Source: Thermocatellispora tengchongensis (lineage in GTDB: Bacteria > Actinomycetota > Actinomycetes > Streptosporangiales > Streptosporangiaceae). Taken from it: a DNA stretch of 64,000 nt. Below the pieces are notes generated by a model. The model had not been told where the DNA came from, made no database searches, and saw nothing but the letters and a program-made list of their open reading frames with translations. The translations under genes were made by a program, and so were the position numbers. The stretch covers positions 1 to 64,000 of the forward strand of contig NZ_JACHGN010000008.1 of assembly GCF_014202315.1 (NCBI RefSeq), written 5' to 3'. This document shows, one piece after another, positions 58,917 to 64,000 of the stretch (position 1 is its first letter; every line of letters begins with the position of its first letter).

Positions 58917-60290
58917 ATGGACCGGGAACGCCCGTCATGGCCGCACGCGGAGACCCCGCTGGAGGCCGCCGTGCTGGCCGCGCGCTGGATCAGGGGCGCC
59001 GCCGTGGACGACGAGCTGGGCAGGTGGTGGCGGCCCAACCCCGACGCCCAGGGGAGGTCGGCGCTGCCGGACGCCTCGGCCTCCATTTACGCCGGGGCCG
59101 CGGGGATCGTGCTGTTCTTCATCGAGCTGGCCACGGCCACCGGTGACGAGAGCTACCTCGCCGACGCCGCCGCCGGAGCCCGTCGTCTGGCGGCGACCGT
59201 GGCCGGGGGCGGCGGCGACCCGACCCTGTACCACGGCACGGCCGGGGTGATGTTCGCGCTCGCCGAGGCCGGGTGGGCGACCGGTGAGGCGGCCTTCGAG
59301 GACGCCGCCCGCACCGCCGCCGACCGCCTCGTGCGCCGCCTGCGCGGCTTCGGCGGCTCCGGGCACGCCGCCCTGCGCACGCGGGGCGTCGGCTGGACCT
59401 CCGATCCCGCGCTGCGCGGCGACGGCGGCATCGTGCTGGCCCTGCTGCACGCCTCCGGCATGCTCGGCGTCCCCGAGTACGAGCGGGTCGCGGTCGAGGC
59501 CGGGGAGAGGATCGCCGAGCTGGTCGTCCCCGGGCACCGCTTCGGCGAGGAGGGCTGCGCCGACCTGCCCCTCGACGCGGTCACCCCCGGTTTCCTGTCC
59601 GGCACCGCGGGCACCGCGTTCGTGCTCGCCCGCCTGTACGGCGTCACCCGTGAGCGCGCCTTCCTCGAGGCGGCCCGGCGCGGCGCCGACTTCGTGCGTA
59701 CCGTGAGCGTGGTCTCGGGCAGGTGCGCGCTCGTGCCCCACCACGTCCCGCAGGGCCGGGCCCTGCACTACCTCGGCTTCTGCTCCGGCTCCGCGGGCGT
59801 CGCCCGCCTGTTCTACGAGCTGCACCGCATCGGCGAGGAGCCCGCGCGCGCCGCCGCGGCCGACCTGGAGTGGGTCGAGCGGCTGGCGCTGGGCATCATG
59901 CAGAGCGGTGTGCCGCACCGCCAGACCGAGGGGTTCTGGAACGTCGCCTGCCAGTGCTGCGGCACCGCCGGGCTGGTGGAGCTGTTCGTCGGCATGTGGT
60001 CCGCGACCGGCCGCGACGTCTACCTCGACTTCGCCCGGGTCCTGGCCGAGAACCTGATCGGCCGGGCCACCGGGGGCGACGGCGCCGGCTACCGGTGGTA
60101 CCAGGCGTACCGGCGGCTGCGCCCGTGGGAGGTGACCGCCGACACCGGCTACATGGTCGGGGCCGCGGGCATCGCCTCGGCGCTGCTGCACCTGCACGCG
60201 GCCGAGCACCCCGAGCAGGCCGGACGGCAGGTCCTGCTGCCCGACAACCCGTTCCCGGCCATCCCGCTGCCGACCCCGAGCCTCAACTAG
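58917..60290 (+). CDS. LanC-like cyclase with CCG zinc motif, orphan
   Basis: A 457-residue (alpha,alpha)-barrel protein of the lanthionine synthetase C family. Zinc ligands are the Cys in GFCSGSAGVARLFYEL and two in VACQCCGTAGLVEL, giving C...CCG instead of the C...CHG of classic LanC. A CCG triad is known from class II LanM cyclase domains such as ProcM. The N-terminal sequence SIYAGAAGIVLFFIELATAT and YHGTAGVMFALAEAGW are the repeated G-x-A-G helix pairs of the barrel. No precursor peptide, dehydratase or protease gene is nearby, so either it acts in another system or it is a LanC-like protein of other role. The ATG at 58917 follows GGGAGGGG. It converges on the citrate synthase with an 8-bp overlap. 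Confidence 0.88.
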   Translation: MDRERPSWPHAETPLEAAVLAARWIRGAAVDDELGRWWRPNPDAQGRSALPDASASIYAGAAGIVLFFIELATATGDESYLADAAAGARRLAATVAGGGGDPTLYHGTAGVMFALAEAGWATGEAAFEDAARTAADRLVRRLRGFGGSGHAALRTRGVGWTSDPALRGDGGIVLALLHASGMLGVPEYERVAVEAGERIAELVVPGHRFGEEGCADLPLDAVTPGFLSGTAGTAFVLARLYGVTRERAFLEAARRGADFVRTVSVVSGRCALVPHHVPQGRALHYLGFCSGSAGVARLFYELHRIGEEPARAAAADLEWVERLALGIMQSGVPHRQTEGFWNVACQCCGTAGLVELFVGMWSATGRDVYLDFARVLAENLIGRATGGDGAGYRWYQAYRRLRPWEVTADTGYMVGAAGIASALLHLHAAEHPEQAGRQVLLPDNPFPAIPLPTPSLN

Positions 60291-61545
60291 GCGGCGGGCC
60301 GGTGTAGGTCACGCGGGGGCGCAGGGGCACGCCGCGGGCGTACTCCTCCATCGCGTGCGCCAGCCATCCGGCCGACCGCGCGACGGCGAAGATCGCCTCG
60401 CCCGCGCCGGTCACCATGCCCGCGACCGTGGTCAGCGTGGCCAGCGCGAAGTCGACGTTGGGCTCGGGCAGCCGCCGCGCCGCCGACTCCGCCAGCACCG
60501 CCTCCGCCACCTCCGCCCGCCGCGGGTCGCCCTCGCCCTCCGACACGGCCCGGGTGACCAGGCCGTACAGCAGCCGCATGCGCCCGTCGCCGGACTTGTA
60601 CACCGTGTGGCCGAAGCCGGGGATGCGCTCGTGGCGGCGCAGGCGGTCGCCGATCGGGCCGGCGGCGAGCTCGGGCCGGTCGTTCTCGCGCAGCATCCGC
60701 TCGGCACCGAGCGAGGCCCCGCCGTGCAGGGGTCCGCCCAGCACGCCGAGGCCCGCGGAGACCACGGCGTACGGGTCGGCGCGTACGGAGGCGGCCACCC
60801 GCGCGGCCAGTGTGGACGCGGCCAGCTCGTGCTCGGCGAGCAGGACCAGGGCGGCTTCCAGCGCGCGCAGCAGCCCTGGGGTGGGGCGGCGCGGGCACAG
60901 CGCACGCCACAGCCGCGCCCCGACCGACTCGCCGGGGGCGGGCGGCGCGCCCGGCGGCGCCGGCAGGGAGTCGACCAGCCCCCCGATCAGCCTGCGCCCG
61001 GTCTCGGCCACGGCGGGCGCGTCGAGCGTGAACCGCAGCGGATCGGAGGCCGCGAGCACGGCCGTGGCGATCTGCAGCCGCTCCAGCGGCAGCAGCCGTC
61101 CCGGCAGCGCCGCCTGCGCCCTCATGGCCGCCGTGACGGCCCCCGTGTCCGCCCGCCATCCGCCCTCTCCGCCGGCCTTCTTCGGTGCGGTCGCGTCGCC
61201 CGGCGCGCGGTGCTCGTCCTCCGTGCCCGTCCACAGCCAGCGGGCGACCTCCTCGAAGCGCCGGCTCTCGGCCAGGGAGAGGGCGTCGCGGCCGCGGTAG
61301 TACGGCCGGTCCTCGCCCAGGACGCTGATCTGCGACTCGATGGGAAGCTCGCCGGCCGCGGCGGCGGGGCGGCGGGGGCGGCCCCGGCGGGCCAGGACCT
61401 CCACCTCGGCGGCGTCGAACAGGCTGGCCCGCCGGTCGGGGGCGTGGCGCCGCCGCAGCACGCCGCGGCTCACGTACGCGTACAGGGTGGCGGGCTTGAC
61501 GCCGAGCCTGCGCGCCGCCTCGGCGGCGTCGATCCACTCCGTCAC
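60283..61545 (-). CDS. Citrate synthase-family protein with N-terminal helix-turn-helix
   Basis: A 420-residue fusion. Residues of about 3-60 are a MerR-like DNA-binding helix-turn-helix ([20 protein letters not shown]), and about 75-410 a citrate-synthase fold with active-site His in GGPLHGGASLGAERM and IPGFGHTVYKSGDGR and Asp near PEPNVDFALATL. Such HTH-citrate synthases occur in many actinobacteria, and substrate may be oxaloacetate or another 2-oxoacid. The GTG at 61545 follows GGAGGAG by 6 nt and is preferred to an upstream ATG with no site. It is divergent from the homocitrate-synthase-like gene. Confidence 0.86.
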   Translation of the reverse strand: MTEWIDAAEAARRLGVKPATLYAYVSRGVLRRRHAPDRRASLFDAAEVEVLARRGRPRRPAAAAGELPIESQISVLGEDRPYYRGRDALSLAESRRFEEVARWLWTGTEDEHRAPGDATAPKKAGGEGGWRADTGAVTAAMRAQAALPGRLLPLERLQIATAVLAASDPLRFTLDAPAVAETGRRLIGGLVDSLPAPPGAPPAPGESVGARLWRALCPRRPTPGLLRALEAALVLLAEHELAASTLAARVAASVRADPYAVVSAGLGVLGGPLHGGASLGAERMLRENDRPELAAGPIGDRLRRHERIPGFGHTVYKSGDGRMRLLYGLVTRAVSEGEGDPRRAEVAEAVLAESAARRLPEPNVDFALATLTTVAGMVTGAGEAIFAVARSAGWLAHAMEEYARGVPLRPRVTYTGPPPS

Positions 61546-61567
61546 CGCGGCTCCTCCAGCCAGCAAC

Positions 61568-61583
61568 ATTGATTTTAATCAAT
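61568..61583. promoter_or_regulatory. AT-rich palindromic operator between citrate-synthase and homocitrate-synthase-like genes
   Basis: ATTGATT-TT-AATCAAT is a perfect 7-bp inverted repeat, with a further ATTGAT at 61584-61589 and a partial TGAT-N8-ATCA behind it. It is strikingly AT-rich in a GC-rich sequence and lies 23 bp from the GTG start at 61545 and 73 bp from the ATG at 61656. The helix-turn-helix of the citrate-synthase protein is a natural candidate binder. Confidence 0.65.
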
Positions 61584-61655
61584 ATTGATACATGTGCATC
61601 AGGAGTGTCAATCTGGGAGCGAGACCGGACGACGCGACCAGGAGCAGGAGCGGGC

Positions 61656-62870
61656 ATGCCACGGATTCACTTCCTCGACGTCACCAACCGCGACGGCGTG
61701 CAGACGGCCCGGCTGGGGCTGTCGAAGTTCGGCAAGACGATGGTGAACGCCTATCTCGGCCGGCTGGGCGTGGCGCAGTCGGAGATCGGGTTCCCGTTCC
61801 TGTTCCACGAGGCCCCGTACGTGCGCGCGCAGGTGGCGCTCGCCGAGGCGGGCGCGTTCGGGGCGCTGCGGCTGTCGGGCTGGTGCCGGGCGGTGCCCGG
61901 TGACGTGGAGAAGGCGCTGCCGTCGGGGCTACGGCACTACAACCTGTCGATCTCCACCTCCGACTACATGATCCAGAACAAGTTCCGGGGCAGGCTCGAC
62001 CGCGACGCCGTGATCCGCGAGATGACCGCCGCGGTGCGCCTGGCCAAGGCGGGCGGGGCCGAGACCGTGGGCGTGAACGCCGAGGACGCCTCGCGCACCG
62101 GTGACGGGTTCCTGGCCGAGTTCGGGCACGCGGCCAAGGAGGCGGGCGCCGACCGGGTGCGCTACTGCGACACGATCGGCGGCGACACGCCCGAGCGGAT
62201 CAGGGAGCGCTTCGCCAAGCTCGCCGCCGAGCTGGCGATGCCGGTCGAGACGCACTGCCACAACGACCTGTGCATGGCCGTGGCCAACTCGGTCTCGGGC
62301 GCGCTCGGCGACCTGGACGCGGGCCAGGACGCCTGGATCAACACCTGCGTCAACGGCGTGGGGGAGCGGGCGGGCAACGCCGACCTGCTGTCCACGATCC
62401 TGGCCTTCCGGCACGGCTTCGGCCTCGACGTGGAGATCGGCGACCCGCTCGACCTGTCCTGGGCGCGCCGGTTCGGGCTGTGGGCGGCGTACGCGTTCGG
62501 CCGGCCGCTGCCGTACAACCAGCCCGGCGTCGGCCGCAACGCGTTCGCGCACGAGTCCGGCATCCACGCCGACGGCGCGCTGAAGGACCACGGCAACTAC
62601 GAGCTGTACGACGAGGCCCTGCTCGGCCCGTTCCCGGACGACCGCCACGCGACCCCGGGCCGGGTGGTGCTGACCGGCGAGTACGGTGGCATGGCCGGCT
62701 TCCGGCATGTCATGGACGGCCTCGGGGTCACGGTGACCGACGAGGAGCTGACCTTCAAGCTGGTCCAGCTCTGCAACGCCGGCACCGGCCGCCCGCTCAC
62801 CGACGACGAGCTGCGCCTGATCGCGGCGTACCCGGCCCAGCTCGCCCTGCTCTATCCCGGCCTGCTCTGA
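61656..62870 (+). CDS. Homocitrate/isopropylmalate synthase-family acyltransferase
   Basis: A 404-residue DRE-TIM aldolase. It starts HFLDVTNRDGVQTARLGLSK with the D-x-T-x-RDG metal motif, then YCDTIGGDTPERI, HCHNDLCMAVANSVSGA with the metal-binding His pair, and NTCVNGVGERAGNADLLSTI. The C-terminal leucine-regulatory domain of true isopropylmalate synthase is absent, so homocitrate, citramalate or similar 2-oxoacid plus acetyl-CoA condensation is likely. It is divergent from the HTH-citrate synthase, another acetyl-CoA plus 2-oxoacid enzyme, suggesting a common pathway. The ATG at 61656 follows AGGAGCAGGAG. Confidence 0.9.
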   Translation: MPRIHFLDVTNRDGVQTARLGLSKFGKTMVNAYLGRLGVAQSEIGFPFLFHEAPYVRAQVALAEAGAFGALRLSGWCRAVPGDVEKALPSGLRHYNLSISTSDYMIQNKFRGRLDRDAVIREMTAAVRLAKAGGAETVGVNAEDASRTGDGFLAEFGHAAKEAGADRVRYCDTIGGDTPERIRERFAKLAAELAMPVETHCHNDLCMAVANSVSGALGDLDAGQDAWINTCVNGVGERAGNADLLSTILAFRHGFGLDVEIGDPLDLSWARRFGLWAAYAFGRPLPYNQPGVGRNAFAHESGIHADGALKDHGNYELYDEALLGPFPDDRHATPGRVVLTGEYGGMAGFRHVMDGLGVTVTDEELTFKLVQLCNAGTGRPLTDDELRLIAAYPAQLALLYPGLL

Positions 62871-62965
62871 CAATGTCCAATCAAACCTACTGATTTAATG
62901 GGTTAAGCTGATGGTGGGCATCGGCAAGGGCCGGTGCCGGCGCGACCATGATTGGGTGAATCCGC

Positions 62966-63925
62966 ATGAGCGAGACCGGGGACCCCTCTACCCTCGCACC
63001 CGTGCTGACTCAACAGAACGACCCTCGCGTCGTGGAGCTTATCCCCGATCCCGCCCGCTCGGCCGTCGCCGTCGAGCCGCCCGAGCCCGCCGAGGGCCAC
63101 TGGGCCGGCGCGCCGAGCGCGGTCGCGAGCGACGGCGTGATCTATCTCGCCTACCGGCTGCGCCGCCCGGTGGGCGAGGGCCGCGGCTACGCCGTCGCCG
63201 TCGCGGCGTCCTCCGACGGCGAGCGGTTCGAGACGCTGACCGTCATCGAACGCGAGCGGATGAACACCGAGTCGCTGGAGCGTCCCACCCTGGTCCGCAC
63301 CCCCGAGGGCGGCTGGCGCCTCTACCTGAGCTGTGCCACCCACGGGTCCAAGCACTGGCGGGTCGAGGCGCTCGACGCCGCCGACCCCGCCTCCTTCGAC
63401 CCGCGCACCAGCCGGGTCGTGCTGCCCGGCGACACCAAGACCGGCGTGAAGGACCCGGTGATCGTCCAGCGTGACGGCGTGTGGCACCTGTGGGCGTCCT
63501 GTCACCCGCTGGCCGACCCCGCCGAGGCCGACCAGATGGTCACCGACTACGCCACCAGCCACGACGGTCTCGACTGGACCTGGCACGGCACCGCCCTCGC
63601 CGGCCGTCCGGGCCGCTGGGACGCGCGCGGCGTGCGCGTCTCGGCCGTGCGCTTCCTCGACGGCCAGACCGTCGCCTTCTACGACGGCCGCGCCACCGCC
63701 GCCGAGAACTACGAGGAGCGCACCGGCGTGGCCTTCGGGGCCGACCCGGCCGCCCTGGCCGCCTTCGGCGCCGCCCCCGCCGCGTCCTCACCGCACCACG
63801 GCGGCGGCCTGCGCTACCTCGACATCGTGGACCTCCCCGGCGGCCGCAGGCGGCTGTACTACGAGTACACCCGCCCCGACGGCGCCCACGACCTGCGCAC
63901 CGAGCTGCGCGAGGCCGCGCCGTAG
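62966..63925 (+). CDS. Beta-propeller glycosidase-like protein (GH43/GH32 fold)
   Basis: A 319-residue protein predicted to be all-beta. Repeated blade motifs include [60 protein letters not shown] and [16 protein letters not shown]; the DP-VI and W-LY-S strands resemble five-bladed glycosidases of clan GH-F/J. Catalytic acids are not secure, and no signal peptide is visible, so it may process an intracellular sugar conjugate. ATG at 62966. The gap from the preceding gene is 95 bp, so it may be separate. Confidence 0.75.
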   Translation: MSETGDPSTLAPVLTQQNDPRVVELIPDPARSAVAVEPPEPAEGHWAGAPSAVASDGVIYLAYRLRRPVGEGRGYAVAVAASSDGERFETLTVIERERMNTESLERPTLVRTPEGGWRLYLSCATHGSKHWRVEALDAADPASFDPRTSRVVLPGDTKTGVKDPVIVQRDGVWHLWASCHPLADPAEADQMVTDYATSHDGLDWTWHGTALAGRPGRWDARGVRVSAVRFLDGQTVAFYDGRATAAENYEERTGVAFGADPAALAAFGAAPAASSPHHGGGLRYLDIVDLPGGRRRLYYEYTRPDGAHDLRTELREAAP

Positions 63926-63944
63926 GGGGCCCGCCGGGCGGGTC

Positions 63945-64000
63945 TCAGGCCCCGCGGGGGCGGCCGTTGCGGGCCTGGCGCTGGCCGGTGGGGCGGGTGC
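63945..64000 (-). CDS. Partial gene at the right edge (C-terminal 18 codons)
   Basis: On the minus strand a frame ends TGQRQARNGRPRGA with TGA at 63945-63947, convergent to the glycosidase-like gene. This Arg/Gly-rich tail is typical of a C-terminus, but the fragment is too short to identify. Confidence 0.4.
   Translation of the reverse strand, partial: TRPTGQRQARNGRPRGA

Noticed and set aside
57376-58938. Open frames of 100-290 codons across the repeat region
   Set aside because: They are repeat-coded (Ala/Arg/Ser periodic), switch frames with each 38- or 19-bp unit, and show no family similarity.
58917-60290. A complete lanthipeptide biosynthesis cluster around the LanC-like gene
   Set aside because: No precursor peptide, dehydratase, transporter or protease gene was found beside it; neighbours are citrate-synthase-like and repeat DNA.

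Overview
The window is very GC-rich (roughly 70-75% by eye), gene-dense, and uses GTG and ATG starts with strong GGAGG-type ribosome binding sites. It encodes F420-type and FMN-type oxidoreductases, a Rv1733c-like membrane protein, a PaaX regulator and a GH48 cellulase with a CelR/CebR-type operator. This points to a filamentous actinomycete, most likely Streptosporangiales-like (Nonomuraea, Streptosporangium or Actinomadura relatives) or Streptomyces-like. The exact genus is inference. I saw no rRNA, tRNA, CRISPR array or recognisable insertion sequence.

Layout. 1-4403: two secreted polysaccharidases on the minus strand, a GH5 mannanase-like enzyme (cut by the window edge) and a GH48 cellulase, each with its own palindromic operator. 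4735-10716: mostly plus-strand enzymes and regulators (AraC, VOC, alpha/beta hydrolase, methyltransferase with a hairpin over its ribosome binding site, F420-type LLM oxidoreductase, then a LysR/ABM divergent pair). 10794-16924: a HEAT-like helical protein, a STAND NTPase of NACHT-LRR architecture (candidate anti-phage gene) and a divergent SAM methyltransferase ending in a strong terminator. 17062-29883: one long operon of a Tat/lipoprotein solute-binding protein, two permeases, a double ATPase, HyuA, two tandem HyuB paralogues and an amidohydrolase fused to an NTF2-like domain. It looks like uptake plus hydrolysis of a cyclic amide or peptide-like nutrient.

29992-35900: a redox and regulation block. 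A LysR regulator sits between an isochorismatase-like hydrolase and an MFS exporter, and both targets share a near-identical promoter/operator in mirror orientation. Then come an FMN-reductase/LLM monooxygenase pair and a YceI/MarR divergent pair. 35984-38350: two decayed genes (hemerythrin-like and LLM-type) flank a MerR/SDR divergent pair. 38452-40223: EF-hand protein, XRE-cupin regulator and an orphan type II thioesterase. 40566-48422: a dormancy/low-oxygen flavoured block (DUF2267, DUF3140, secreted HNH nuclease, orphan NarJ-like chaperone, Rv1733c-like protein, universal stress protein, HTH-PPOX protein, HAD phosphatase, phosphoketolase) with a DosR-like palindrome at 46021-46038. 48440-57296: endonuclease V, a lone molybdopterin oxidase large subunit, a DUF3152 protein, a PhyH dioxygenase, an orphan MazF-like protein, pirin, PaaX, and an F420 PPOX/DUF2087 pair. 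57306-58855: gene-free minisatellite DNA. 58917-64000: a lone LanC-like cyclase with a CCG zinc motif, an HTH-citrate synthase divergent from a homocitrate-synthase-like enzyme, and a beta-propeller glycosidase-like protein.

The most unusual trait of the whole window is more than a dozen GC-rich tandem repeats with different unit sequences (12-41 bp). Many lie exactly at stop codons or start regions, or have expanded inside genes and pseudogenes. The most interesting single locus is the NACHT-LRR gene. The best-supported new regulatory observation is the mirrored LysR promoter pair.
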